Assembly: GCF_007828215.1 (NCBI RefSeq) | Contig: NZ_VIUE01000022.1 | Span: 1-64,000, forward strand | Direction of reading: 5' to 3' | Source: Pseudomonas sp. SJZ074 | Lineage (GTDB): Bacteria; Pseudomonadota; Gammaproteobacteria; Pseudomonadales; Pseudomonadaceae | Length of the DNA: 64,000 bases | Shown here: positions 17,492 through 26,178 of the stretch, piece by piece | Position numbering within the stretch: position 1 is the stretch's first letter | How the letters are laid out: the number at the start of each line of letters is the position of its first letter | Notes under the pieces: generated by a model | The model's database searches: none | Seen by the model: the letters and a program-made list of their open reading frames with translations, nothing else | What the model was told of the DNA's origin: nothing | Made by a program: the position numbers and the translations under genes

Positions 17492-18430
17492 GTGAAAATC
17501 CGTCTTTCGATTCTCAGCCTGTTCATCGCTTTCTCAGGCGCGCTTATCACGCAGAACATCAACGCGCAGGAAACCATCGCCGCCCCACGAGACACGTCAA
17601 AATTGCAGGTCGCTTCCGGCAGCGCGATGTTGTTGGATCTGCAGACGGATAAAGTGGTTTATTCGAGCAATCCGGATGTAGTGGTACCCATCGCATCGGT
17701 GACCAAACTGATGACCGGGTTGATTGTGCTGGACGCCAAGCAGGACCTGAACGAGTACATTTCCATCACCATCGCCAACACTCCGGAAATGAAAGGGGTG
17801 TTTTCCCGGGTCAAGCTCAATAGCGAACTGTCCCGTCGCGACGTATTGCTGATTGCACTGATGTCCTCGGAAAACCGCGCCGCCGCCAGCCTTGCGCATC
17901 ACTACCCGGGCGGTTACGCAGCCTTCATCGCCGCCATGAACGCCAAGGCCAAGGCATTGGGCATGACCAGCACCCACTATGTCGAGCCGACGGGTCTGTC
18001 GATCCATAACGTTTCCACCGCCAGGGACCTGACCAAGCTGCTGATCGCCGCTCGCAAATACCCCCTGCTGAGCGAATTGAGCACCACCAAGGAGAAAACC
18101 GTCACCTTCCGCAAGCCGGTTTACAGCCTGGGCTTTCGCAACACCGATCACCTGATCCACAAGGACAACTGGGATATCCAGTTGACCAAGACCGGTTTCA
18201 CCAACCAGGCCGGTCACTGTCTGGTGCTGGTGACGAAGATGGGCAATCGCCCGATGGCCCTGGTTATTCTCGATGCCTATGGCAAATACACCCATTTCGC
18301 TGACGCCAGCCGGATTCGAAGCTGGGTGGAAACGGGCAAAAGCTCCAACGTTCCGGCAGTGGCCATGCAGTACAAGGCGGCGAAGAACCTCAAGAGTCGC
18401 CAGAGCGCCGTGGTGGAAGCTTCGAAATAA
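17492..18430 (+). CDS. pbpG: D-alanyl-D-alanine endopeptidase (PBP7 type)
   Basis: A 312-residue periplasmic low-molecular-weight penicillin-binding protein that cleaves cross-links in peptidoglycan. It has a signal peptide (KIRLSILSLFIAFSGALI), then the S11 peptidase motifs: SxxK in IASVTKLMTG, SxN in MSSENRAAAS, and KTG in LTKTGFTNQAG. I chose the GTG at 17492, because it places the signal peptide at the N-terminus. The frame is open upstream to 17339 and an ATG 21 codons earlier is possible. Length matches E. coli PbpG (about 310). No partner gene is adjacent. Confidence 0.9.
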   Translation: MKIRLSILSLFIAFSGALITQNINAQETIAAPRDTSKLQVASGSAMLLDLQTDKVVYSSNPDVVVPIASVTKLMTGLIVLDAKQDLNEYISITIANTPEMKGVFSRVKLNSELSRRDVLLIALMSSENRAAASLAHHYPGGYAAFIAAMNAKAKALGMTSTHYVEPTGLSIHNVSTARDLTKLLIAARKYPLLSELSTTKEKTVTFRKPVYSLGFRNTDHLIHKDNWDIQLTKTGFTNQAGHCLVLVTKMGNRPMALVILDAYGKYTHFADASRIRSWVETGKSSNVPAVAMQYKAAKNLKSRQSAVVEASK

Positions 18431-18458
18431 GCGTCACAGTGCCCCGCATAGAGCATGC

Positions 18459-18490
18459 ATGTGGCGAGGAAGCTTGCTCCCTCGCCATGG
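18459..18490. repeat. TGTGGCGAGGAA-type repeat
   Basis: Imperfect dyad ATGTGGCGAGGAAGC/GCTCCCTCGCCATGG, the same family as at 11813, 35516 and 42031. Confidence 0.6.
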
Positions 18491-18524
18491 TCCGCTGCAC
18501 ATTCCCTGACTTGCTTCTTCTGCT

Positions 18525-18737
18525 TCAGTGTTTCAGATCACCGAGCGGATCATAGGCCTTGGCCTTGGCCTCGGGCTCGCCCCGTTTGTCTTGCTCGTCA
18601 CGAGGGGCCTTGGCCGGCCCTATCGGATCGACTTGCGGATCATCGAGATCCGGGGAATCCGGATCGAATCCCAGTTCATCATCAGCGGACGAATGCTCGG
18701 AAGAATGGGGTCCCGTGGGTGTTTTCGACTGTGCCAT
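18525..18737 (-). CDS. Small acidic hydrophilic protein of unknown function
   Basis: Seventy residues, rich in Asp, Pro and Lys, with no membrane segment (MAQSKTPTGPHSSEHSS at the start, YDPLGDLKH at the end). It looks intrinsically disordered. A strong AGGAGG lies 6 bases before the ATG, which supports translation. I believe related small proteins occur across Pseudomonas, but I cannot name the family with certainty. Confidence 0.65.
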   Translation of the reverse strand: MAQSKTPTGPHSSEHSSADDELGFDPDSPDLDDPQVDPIGPAKAPRDEQDKRGEPEAKAKAYDPLGDLKH

Positions 18738-18837
18738 ACCTGCCTCCTCGAATCATGGCCCGGACAGTCCGGGCCCTGACGATAAGAGTTTCAGGCGTGC
18801 CGGGTCGTGCCCGACAGGTGACGAACGGGGCAAACCA

Positions 18838-19515
18838 TCAGTGCGCTGCACCCAGGGTCTTGGTGGCGCGCGCCGCTGCCTGCTCCTGCCCTGCCCCGGC
18901 CAGCTCGTCCGCCGCTTTCAACCAGCGCTGTGGGTTGACATTGGCTGGCAGCTGCGTCGGCCGCTGGAGCAGTACCGCCCAGCCGCCGGCATCCTTGAAG
19001 GCCGACTCGAACCCACTGAAGCTTATCAACAGCCGCCGGTTCATGCCCGAACGCAGCAAGACCGTGCGTTTCTGCCGGTTATAGCCGGCCAGAATCCCGT
19101 ACCGAGGCCCACCCCATAGTGCCGTGCCTTCGGTGTAGCGCAGCAACACCGGATTGCCTGCGGCCACCTGCTCCAACAGTGCGGACAATTCACTGTCGAG
19201 GGGGTATACCACCAACCCGTATTCTCGCGCCAGGGTTTGCATATTCTGCTGCAAACCGGCCTCACCACCTGGCAGGTGCAATGGTTTTTCCAGCAACCCC
19301 GGGGTAATCACCGTACCTTGCGCAGTCAACACGGCAGCCAGGGATTGCGGGGCGCCCTGATACATATCGCCTCGATAGAAGGGCACGCTGTTGAGCTCCA
19401 CCCGTTCGGGCAGGCGCTGGATCTGCGGCGACACACTGCCCGCGCAACCGGCCAGGGCCGCCAGGCAGGCCGTCGCGAATACCAGTGATCGAAAAGAGGG
19501 AATGACCGGCAACAT
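18838..19515 (-). CDS. C39-peptidase-like lipoprotein without catalytic residues
   Basis: A 225-residue lipoprotein with a signal ending in ACLAALAGC. The following domain resembles C39-family papain-like peptidases: VPFYRGDMYQGAPQSLAAVL aligns with the usual VPFxxQxxxxCGPAxLAxVL, and GGPRYGILAGYN with the region around the catalytic His. The Cys is replaced by Gly and the His by Arg or Tyr, so peptidase activity is unlikely. The C-terminus is a short TPR-like helix (residues 190-225). It is probably a binding or scaffold lipoprotein of the periplasm. Family assignment is by motif only. Confidence 0.65.
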   Translation of the reverse strand: MLPVIPSFRSLVFATACLAALAGCAGSVSPQIQRLPERVELNSVPFYRGDMYQGAPQSLAAVLTAQGTVITPGLLEKPLHLPGGEAGLQQNMQTLAREYGLVVYPLDSELSALLEQVAAGNPVLLRYTEGTALWGGPRYGILAGYNRQKRTVLLRSGMNRRLLISFSGFESAFKDAGGWAVLLQRPTQLPANVNPQRWLKAADELAGAGQEQAAARATKTLGAAH

Positions 19516-19739
19516 GATGAGTCTCTAGTTCAGGTACCCGATGAACGGGCCAGGCTTGGGCCGTCGATCATAAAGCGCCCACTGGCTTGGGTATAGCTTT
19601 AAACAGCAGTCTCGCTACCGCGATAGAACGAACCGCTCCGCCGCCAATGCCCGCGAACGACTGCCTGCAACACTTGAACGACTAGACTGTCCATTGAACT
19701 GAGAGCGTTTGCCCCGGACCGGGGCTGAGGGAGGCCCGC

Positions 19740-19901
19740 ATGAGCCTGACAACGACTATCCTGATGCTGGTATTCGGCTGGCTGAGCGTAGCGGCAGCCA
19801 TGCTGTGGGGCGTGCTGCGGATTACCCGTCGCCATCATCCGTCGCCATTGCGCACGGAAAAGCCCAAAGAGTCCAGCCGGCGCCACGCCGCCGCGCACTG
19901 A
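19740..19901 (+). CDS. 53-residue single-pass membrane protein
   Basis: Begins MSLTTTILMLVFGWLSVAAA, giving one transmembrane helix (about residues 5-27), then a basic tail (RITRRHHPSPLRTEKPKESS) ending RRHAAAH. GGGAGG lies 5 bases before the ATG. It is convergent with the terC gene and shares the bidirectional terminator at 19928-19956. Function unknown; the strong ribosome binding site and positive-inside tail support a real small protein. Confidence 0.65.
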   Translation: MSLTTTILMLVFGWLSVAAAMLWGVLRITRRHHPSPLRTEKPKESSRRHAAAH

Positions 19902-19927
19902 TTGCTACTTTCTTCAAAAAAAGAAAA

Positions 19928-19956
19928 AAGCCGCCCGGGCTGAACCCGGGCGGCTT
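19928..19956. terminator. Bidirectional terminator
   Basis: Stem AAGCCGCCCGGG/CCCGGGCGGCTT with loop CTGAA, preceded by an A-run on the plus strand. It serves terC (minus) and probably the 53-residue gene (plus). Confidence 0.85.
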
Positions 19957-19970
19957 CTACATGCCTGCAA

Positions 19971-20720
19971 TCAGGCCTCGTTGCCCAACGCCTTTTGCCG
20001 GGCACGACGGGCCATCATGTTCAACACCTCAATCGCAGCCGAGAACGCCATCGCCGCGTAGATGTAGCCCTTGGGCACATGGGCACCGAAGCCTTCGGCG
20101 ATCAGCGTCATGCCGATCATGATCAGGAAGCCCAACGCCAGCATGACCACCGTCGGGTTATTGTTGATGAAGCGGGCCAGCGGCTCGGCCGCCAACAGCA
20201 TCACCAGTACCGACACCACCACCGCGATGATCATGATCGGTAAATGCTCGGTCATGCCCACGGCCGTGATGATGCTGTCGATGGAGAACACCAGGTCGAG
20301 CATCAGGATCTGACCGATAGCGGCGGCAAACCCGAGGGTCACGCCTGACGTGGCCGTCTTGGAATCGTTTGGCGCAGGATCCATGCTGTGATGGATCTCG
20401 GTGGTGGCCTTCCACAGCAGGAACAGACCGCCGGCAATCAGGATCATGTCCTTCCAGGAGAACGCCTGGCCGAGAATTTCGATGACCGGCTCCGTCAACT
20501 GCACGATGAACGCAATGGTGCTCAACAAGCCCAGGCGCAGGATCAGCGCCATGCCGATCCCGATCCGCCGCGCCTTGGCACGATGCTGTTCGGGCAGCTT
20601 GTTGGTCAGGATCGAAATGAAGATCAGGTTATCGATGCCCAGCACGATTTCCATGACGACCAGGGTCGCCAGGGCGATCCAGGCAGTGGGGCTGGCAGCG
20701 AGTTGTAGAAGATAATCCAT
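19971..20720 (-). CDS. TerC-family integral membrane protein
   Basis: A 249-residue inner-membrane protein with about seven hydrophobic segments. The TerC signature acidic residues lie in helices (VVMEIVLGIDNLIFISIL and LDLVFSIDSIITAVG), consistent with divalent-metal, probably manganese, export as shown for some TerC/Alx homologues. A conserved LPEQHRAKARRIG loop follows the first helix pair. It begins 28 bases after the small lipoprotein gene on the same strand, so they may be co-transcribed. Substrate is inferred from family only. Confidence 0.88.
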   Translation of the reverse strand: MDYLLQLAASPTAWIALATLVVMEIVLGIDNLIFISILTNKLPEQHRAKARRIGIGMALILRLGLLSTIAFIVQLTEPVIEILGQAFSWKDMILIAGGLFLLWKATTEIHHSMDPAPNDSKTATSGVTLGFAAAIGQILMLDLVFSIDSIITAVGMTEHLPIMIIAVVVSVLVMLLAAEPLARFINNNPTVVMLALGFLIMIGMTLIAEGFGAHVPKGYIYAAMAFSAAIEVLNMMARRARQKALGNEA

Positions 20721-20748
20721 GGGTCAGTCCTGGCTCGATGTGACGGAG

Positions 20749-21012
20749 TTAGATGGCTTGGGTGGAAGATTCGGCTTTGTCAGCATCCTCCTTCGGTTCT
20801 TTCTTGGGGCTGATCAACCCGCCAGTGGCGTCGTTCAGCGCCTGCTCGGCAGCCTTGTGGGTATCGTCGATGGCTTTCCGGGCCGCGTCGACCGCTTGTT
20901 CCTTCAACTGCCGGGCCAGTTGTTCAGCACTTTTCTCAGCCTGCTCACAGCCCACCAGTGCCATTGAAGACATCGCCAGAAGGGCTGCAAGACCCAGGGA
21001 TTTGTACGTCAT
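20749..21012 (-). CDS. Small lipoprotein
   Basis: Eighty-seven residues with a lipoprotein signal ending SSMALVGC, then a helical, charged, Ala-rich mature part (repeated KSAEQLARQLKEQAV style heptads) and an acidic C-terminus. It resembles small amphipathic-helix envelope proteins. It lies directly upstream of terC on the same strand. Specific function unknown. Confidence 0.7.
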   Translation of the reverse strand: MTYKSLGLAALLAMSSMALVGCEQAEKSAEQLARQLKEQAVDAARKAIDDTHKAAEQALNDATGGLISPKKEPKEDADKAESSTQAI

Positions 21013-21146
21013 GAATAGAAGCCTCTGTGAAAAGACGGAACCTGAAGATGGCTCACCAATGGCCAGGGATTCTAGAGACGTCGATACTTCAGGAAAATTC
21101 GTATTTTCAGCGGTTATACTTCGATTTTTACGAAACCAAGTGAACC

Positions 21147-22040
21147 ATGCTCAATTATCGGCAACTGCATTACTTCTGGGTCGTAGCCAAGACAGGCAGC
21201 ATCGTGCGGGCGTGCGAGCAGTTGAACCTGACCCCACAGACCATCAGCGGGCAGATTTCCCTGTTCGAGCAGACGTACAACATCAAATTGTTCCGCCGTG
21301 TCGGACGACAACTGGAGCTGACCGAAGCCGGTCGCCAGACGCTGCCCTACGCCGAGCACATGTTCCAACTGGGAGGCGAACTGGAGCTGATGTTGCGTGC
21401 CCAGCCCAACGAACAGCAGACGTTGTTCCGGGTGGGGGTGGCGGATGTAGTACCCAAATCCATCGTTTATCGACTACTGGCGCCGACCATGGAACTGAGC
21501 GAACCGCTGCGCGTCACCTGTCGCGAGGACAAACTCGAACGGCTGCTGGCGGACCTGGCGATCCAGCGCCTGGACCTGGTGATTTCCGACAGCCCGATGC
21601 CCAGTCACCTGGACATCAAAGGCTACAGCCAGAAATTGGGGGAATGCGGCATCAGCTTCTTCGCCACCGCCGCATTGGCCGAACGCTACGGGCAGGATTT
21701 TCCCCGAGGCCTGCAGGACGCCCCGCTGCTGATCCCCGGTCCAGAAACCGTGGTCCGCAGCCGCCTGCAACGCTGGTTCGCCGAGCAGCAGATCCAGCCG
21801 CGCATCGTCGGTGAATTCGATGACAGTGCGTTGATGCAGGCCTTCGGTCAGTCAGGCAGCGGCATTTTCATCGGCCCGAGCGTGATCGCCGAAGAAGTGA
21901 AGCGCCAGTATGGTGTGCAGGAGATCGGCCAGACCGACGCGGTGAGCGAGTCGTTCTATGCCATCTCCGTGGAGCGCAAGGTCAGCCACCCGGGCATCGT
22001 CGCGATTGCCGAAGGTGCACGTCGCGAGTTGTTCCACTAG
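21147..22040 (+). CDS. nhaR: LysR-family activator NhaR
   Basis: A 297-residue LysR regulator. The N-terminal winged helix-turn-helix begins MLNYRQLHYFWVVAKTGSIV and includes TPQTISGQISLFEQTYNIKLF, sequence I associate with NhaR, the Na+-responsive activator of the NhaA antiporter. The C-terminal periplasmic-binding-type effector domain is complete. No nhaA is in the neighbourhood; instead a convergent MFS gene overlaps its 3' end by 59 bases. Family is secure, NhaR orthology likely. Confidence 0.85.
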   Translation: MLNYRQLHYFWVVAKTGSIVRACEQLNLTPQTISGQISLFEQTYNIKLFRRVGRQLELTEAGRQTLPYAEHMFQLGGELELMLRAQPNEQQTLFRVGVADVVPKSIVYRLLAPTMELSEPLRVTCREDKLERLLADLAIQRLDLVISDSPMPSHLDIKGYSQKLGECGISFFATAALAERYGQDFPRGLQDAPLLIPGPETVVRSRLQRWFAEQQIQPRIVGEFDDSALMQAFGQSGSGIFIGPSVIAEEVKRQYGVQEIGQTDAVSESFYAISVERKVSHPGIVAIAEGARRELFH

Positions 22041-23187
22041 ACGCGTGTCGGGGCTTGAAGGTCATCAGCAGCAACGCCAGCAGGATCGATAGCAGGATGA
22101 AACCGGCCGCCGCAAAACCGACGCTGCCCAGGCCCAGCGTATCGATGACCCGCCCGCCGACCATCGCCCCCAAACCAATCCCCAGGTTGGCGCCAGCGAT
22201 GTTGAGCGACGCGGCAAAGGCTGGCGCCTCTGGGGCGGCCTTCATCAGTCGCACATGACTGACCAGGAACAGCGCGGCCTGGGTCACACCCCAGATCGCC
22301 ATCGCCGCGGCCAGCCACAGGCTCGAATGAATGCTCGGCACCAACGCCACCATGCCGCCGATCATGAACAGGCAAAACACCATCGACGCGATCAGCGGAT
22401 GCCGGTCCACCGCTCGGCCACCCAGGGAATTGCCCACCAGCCCCACTGCGCCGAACCCCATCAGGCACCAGCCCACCAGCGTGCCATCGAACCCGGCGAG
22501 ACGTTCGAGGATGTCGGCCAGGTAGGTGTAGGCGGTGAACATGCCGCTGAATACCAGGATCGACAACAGCACGTGGCCTTGCATCAACGGGCTGCGCAGG
22601 ATCTTGAACTGCGAGCGGAAGCTGACTTGATGCAGGTGCAGGTTCGTCTTCGGCAGGTAGATGAACAGCAACAGCGCCTTGGCGAAGGCGATGACGGCGA
22701 GGATCGCGAAAGCACTGCGCCAACCGAACGCATCGGAAACCAGCGTTCCCACCGGGATTCCGAATACCGTGGCGCAGACAATGCCAAAGCCGATCCGGGC
22801 AATGGCCCGCCCGGCGTGCTGCGGCCCGACGATGTCCACCGCCGTTTCGCTGGCCAGCGCCCAGAATACCGGCAGGCCTAGGGCCGGGATCAACCGGGCA
22901 AGGGCCATGACCCAGATATCGGGGGCAACGGCGGCCAATGTGTTGGCCAGGCCGAACATCAGCAGTACGCTGATAAACAGTCTGCGCCGTTCGAAACGGG
23001 CAAACCAGGCTGTCAGGAATGGCCCGAACGCCGCCACCGTAAACGCGAACAGCGTCACCAGCAACCCGGCCTGGGGAATGCTGACGTGCAGGTCGCGAGC
23101 GACGGATGGCAGCAGGCCAACAATGATGAATTCCGTGGTCAGCACCGTGAAACCGGCAGCCGACAACAGGAAAATGGCTAACAACAT
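21982..23187 (-). CDS. MFS transporter (DHA1/AraJ-like efflux)
   Basis: A 401-residue permease with twelve predicted membrane segments. The first helix reads FLLSAAGFTVLTTEFIIVGLLP, typical of the AraJ/NepI-type efflux branch, and the loop 2-3 motif is WFARFERRRLF. GGAG precedes the ATG by 8 bases. The last 19 codons lie antisense within the nhaR 3' end, and the unusual charged tail (TTRDVHLRQSRRC) may come from stop-codon drift. Substrate unknown. Confidence 0.85.
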   Translation of the reverse strand: MLLAIFLLSAAGFTVLTTEFIIVGLLPSVARDLHVSIPQAGLLVTLFAFTVAAFGPFLTAWFARFERRRLFISVLLMFGLANTLAAVAPDIWVMALARLIPALGLPVFWALASETAVDIVGPQHAGRAIARIGFGIVCATVFGIPVGTLVSDAFGWRSAFAILAVIAFAKALLLFIYLPKTNLHLHQVSFRSQFKILRSPLMQGHVLLSILVFSGMFTAYTYLADILERLAGFDGTLVGWCLMGFGAVGLVGNSLGGRAVDRHPLIASMVFCLFMIGGMVALVPSIHSSLWLAAAMAIWGVTQAALFLVSHVRLMKAAPEAPAFAASLNIAGANLGIGLGAMVGGRVIDTLGLGSVGFAAAGFILLSILLALLLMTFKPRHASSGTTRDVHLRQSRRCPGG

Positions 23188-23309
23188 GCAGAACTCCGAG
23201 AAAACGACAACACCAGCGTTGGCCTGAGGGCCCGCTGGAGGAAGAGAGAGGTGAGAGAATCAAAGCCTAACAGAATGTGGGCCACAGACAAATGTGCTTA
23301 AACACCCGA

Positions 23310-23324
23310 GTGACGGATCGTCAC
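23310..23324. promoter_or_regulatory. Palindrome GTGACG-GAT-CGTCAC
   Basis: Fifteen-bp perfect dyad in the divergent gap between the MFS gene and sstT, close to both promoters. A candidate operator for either gene; the regulator is unknown. Confidence 0.4.
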
Positions 23325-23469
23325 AGGTCCGTCAGATTCTTTACCGGGCTGTGCTAAAGTCCGCGCCCCGCAAACATCGAACATTCTTCCGGTCCCGCTC
23401 ACGTGGCCTGCCCGCTTGTTGCCCTGAACGCGGACCGTTGCCCACAACAAAAAACACATGGATAGCCGT

Positions 23470-24702
23470 ATGACTGCTTTATCCCCTTCCCTTCTACAAC
23501 GCTTCAAACGCACCAGCCTGGTGACGCAAATCGTCATCGGCCTGATCATCGGTATCGCCCTGGCGTGGCTGGCGCCGGATGTGGCGAAATCCACCGCATT
23601 CATCGGCAAGGTCTTCGTTTCCGCCCTCAAGGCGGTCGCCCCCATCCTGGTGTTCGTGCTGGTCATGGCTTCGATCGCCAACCATAAGCAAGGCCAGCAG
23701 ACCCATATCCGGCCAATCCTGCTCCTGTATCTGCTGGGCACCTTCGCAGCGGCGGTAGTTGCGGTGGTAGCCAGCACCCTGTTCCCCTCCAGCCTGGTGT
23801 TGTCCGCCCAGGACGTAGCTGTCACCGCTCCCGGTGGCATCGGCGAAGTGCTGCAAAGCCTGGTGCTCAGCGTCGTGGATAACCCGGTCCGGGCGCTGAC
23901 CGACGGTAACTTCATCGGCATCCTGGCCTGGGCCATCGGCCTGGGAATTGCCCTGCGCCACGCCGGCGAAACCACACGCACCATGCTCGATGATCTGTCC
24001 AACGGCGTGACCGCGATCGTGCGTCTGGTGATCAGCTTCGCCCCGCTGGGGATCTTCGGGCTGGTTGCCTCGACTCTGGCCACCTCCGGCTTCGGCGCCC
24101 TGCTCGGTTACCTGCATCTGTTGACCGTGCTGATCGGCTGCATGCTGTTCGTCGCACTGGTGATCAACCCGCTCATCGTGTTCTGGAAACTGCGGCGCAA
24201 CCCGTATCCGCTGGTGTTCACTTGCTTGCGCGAAAGCGGCATCACCGCGTTCTTCACCCGCAGTTCAGCGGCCAACATTCCGGTGAACCTGGAACTGAGC
24301 AAACGCCTGGGCCTGCACGAGGATACCTACTCGGTATCGATTCCACTGGGCGCGACCATCAACATGGCCGGCGCCGCTATCACCATCACCGTGCTGAGCC
24401 TGGCTGCGGTGCATACCCTGGGGATCGTGGTGGATGTTCCGACAGCGGTATTGCTGAGCGTCGTCGCGGCCATTTGTGCCTGCGGCGCGTCCGGTGTGGC
24501 CGGTGGTTCACTGCTGCTGATTCCCCTGGCGTGCAGCCTGTTCGGTATCCCGAGTGAACTCGCCATGCAAGTGGTTGCCGTGGGATTCATCATCGGTGTC
24601 CTGCAGGATTCGGCGGAGACGGCGTTGAACTCGTCCACCGATGTGCTGTTCACCGCGGCGGCTTGCCTGGGTGAGGAACAGAGGCTCGCACGTACGGCTT
24701 GA
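23470..24702 (+). CDS. sstT: Serine/threonine:Na+ symporter SstT
   Basis: A 410-residue member of the dicarboxylate/amino-acid:cation symporter family, importing Ser and Thr with sodium. Conserved elements include the hairpin-1 serine-rich loop (FFTRSSAANIPVN), the NMAGAAITITVL helix (family NMDG/NMAG motif) and the hairpin-2 region ACGASGVAGGS. I prefer the ATG at 23470, which gives the E. coli-like N-terminus; one at 23458 is also open. It is monocistronic with a REP downstream. Confidence 0.92.
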   Translation: MTALSPSLLQRFKRTSLVTQIVIGLIIGIALAWLAPDVAKSTAFIGKVFVSALKAVAPILVFVLVMASIANHKQGQQTHIRPILLLYLLGTFAAAVVAVVASTLFPSSLVLSAQDVAVTAPGGIGEVLQSLVLSVVDNPVRALTDGNFIGILAWAIGLGIALRHAGETTRTMLDDLSNGVTAIVRLVISFAPLGIFGLVASTLATSGFGALLGYLHLLTVLIGCMLFVALVINPLIVFWKLRRNPYPLVFTCLRESGITAFFTRSSAANIPVNLELSKRLGLHEDTYSVSIPLGATINMAGAAITITVLSLAAVHTLGIVVDVPTAVLLSVVAAICACGASGVAGGSLLLIPLACSLFGIPSELAMQVVAVGFIIGVLQDSAETALNSSTDVLFTAAACLGEEQRLARTA

Positions 24703-24723
24703 TGGCTGCGGTGAAGGTGCCGT

Positions 24724-24751
24724 CGCTATCGCGAGCAGGCTCGCTCCCACA
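24724..24751. repeat. REP half-element
   Basis: GCTATCGCGAGCAGGCTCGC followed by TCCCAC, the same as at 145, downstream of sstT. Confidence 0.75.
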
Positions 24752-24838
24752 TTTGTTTTAGAGTGGTCTCGGGATTTGTATCCACCCTGAATCCTCTGTG
24801 GGGATAGGCGGCACCTTCACCGGTGACCAACAGGCAAA

Positions 24839-24874
24839 AAAAGCCCGGAACGGCTCACACCGTCCCGGGCTTTT
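24839..24874. terminator. Bidirectional terminator
   Basis: Fifteen-bp stem AAAAGCCCGG(A/G)ACGG with one mismatch and loop CTCACA, flanked by A and T runs. It lies 14 bases past the DUF1993 gene stop and also faces sstT read-through. Confidence 0.85.
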
Positions 24875-24888
24875 TCATGGCTGCGCGC

Positions 24889-25398
24889 TTAGAACGCGCC
24901 CATATAGTCGCGCTTGCCCACTTCCACACCGTTATGACGCAGCAGCGCATAAGTGGTGGTGACGTGGAAGAAGAACTGCGGCAGGCCATAGGTCAGCAGG
25001 TAATTCTGGCCGGTGAAGCGTTTTTCCTTCGGCGTGCCCGGGCGGGTGACGATCTCGATATTTTCCTTGCCATCGATCTGCTCGGGGCTGATGCCGTCGA
25101 TGAAGGCCAATACCTTGGCGATCAGGGCTTGCAGCTCAGCGAAGGTGGTTTCGCTGTCGTCATATTTGGGTACTTCAATATCGGCCAGGCGAGCGGACAC
25201 GCCCTTGGCGAAATCCACGGCAATCTGCACCTGACGCACCAGCGGAAACATGTCCGGGTAGAGGCGGGCTTGCAGGAAAGCGTTCGGCTCGATGTTTTTC
25301 GCAGTCGCGTGGGCTTCGGCCTTATTCAGGACGTCACTCATGGCGTTGAGCATCTGCTTGAAAACCGGGATGGAAGCGGCATAAAGAGAAATAGTCAT
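24889..25398 (-). CDS. DUF1993-family protein
   Basis: A 169-residue cytosolic helical protein (begins MTISLYAASIPVFKQMLNAM) of the DinB-like DUF1993 family. Family members form four-helix bundles that often carry histidines for metal binding; here a His lies in FFFHVTTTYALLRHNG near the C-terminus, the usual family motif. The open frame runs 30 codons further upstream, but the family start is at 25398. Biochemical role unknown. Confidence 0.85.
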   Translation of the reverse strand: MTISLYAASIPVFKQMLNAMSDVLNKAEAHATAKNIEPNAFLQARLYPDMFPLVRQVQIAVDFAKGVSARLADIEVPKYDDSETTFAELQALIAKVLAFIDGISPEQIDGKENIEIVTRPGTPKEKRFTGQNYLLTYGLPQFFFHVTTTYALLRHNGVEVGKRDYMGAF

Positions 25399-25527
25399 GG
25401 CGATCTCATGCAGGTGAAAGGAAGGAACACAGCAAACGGAGGCGATTATAGCCACGGCTTGTTGCACACCTTGTCTTTTATTGCGCAAGGATTAGGCTAG
25501 GCGGCTTCACAGCATAGGGGACGCGCG

Positions 25528-26175
25528 ATGAGCATCGAAGAACAAGGCCAGGCCGAACAAGCAAGGCTCAACAGCATGGAAATCCGCATCCTCGGTGCCC
25601 TGGTGGAAAAACAGGCCACCAACCCGGAAACCTACCCACTGACTCTCAACGCCCTGGTACTGGCCTGCAACCAGAAAACCAGCCGTGAACCGGTGATGAA
25701 CCTCACCCCGGGGCAGGTCGGCCAGAGCTTGCGGGCGCTGGAGGGTCGCGGCTTTACCAAACTGGTCATGGGCAGCCGCGCCGACCGCTGGGAGCATCGG
25801 GTCGACAAGGCCCTGGAACTGGTACCGGCCCAGGTCATCCTGATGGGCCTGTTGTTCCTGCGCGGCCCGCAAACGGTCAATGAGTTGTTGACCCGTAGTG
25901 GCCGCATGCATGATTTCGAAGACACCGACCAAGTGCTGCATCAACTTGAACGCCTGATCGCCCGCGGGCTGGCGCTGCTGGTGCCACGCCAGGCCGGCCA
26001 GCGGGAAGACCGCTATGTCCATGCCATGGGCGACCCGGCGGACATCGAAGCGATCCTCGCCGCCCGCCAGCACCCGGTGGAACGCGGTGCCGGCAGCGGC
26101 GTCTCGCTGGAGCGCATCGAAGAGCTCGAAGCGCGGATCGTGGCGCTGGAGGAACGCCTCGCGCGTCTGGAATAA
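25528..26175 (+). CDS. yceH: YceH-family protein (UPF0502/DUF480)
   Basis: A 215-residue cytosolic protein with two winged-helix repeats (LGALVEKQATNPETYPLTLNAL, then GLLFLRGPQTVNELLTRSGRM) and a C-terminal coiled coil (ERIEELEARIVALEERLARLE). The size and sequence are typical of the conserved YceH family, whose exact function is not established. The fold suggests DNA or protein binding. It is convergent with the shikimate-dehydrogenase-like gene, stops 3 bases apart. Confidence 0.9.
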   Translation: MSIEEQGQAEQARLNSMEIRILGALVEKQATNPETYPLTLNALVLACNQKTSREPVMNLTPGQVGQSLRALEGRGFTKLVMGSRADRWEHRVDKALELVPAQVILMGLLFLRGPQTVNELLTRSGRMHDFEDTDQVLHQLERLIARGLALLVPRQAGQREDRYVHAMGDPADIEAILAARQHPVERGAGSGVSLERIEELEARIVALEERLARLE

Positions 26176-26178
26176 GCC

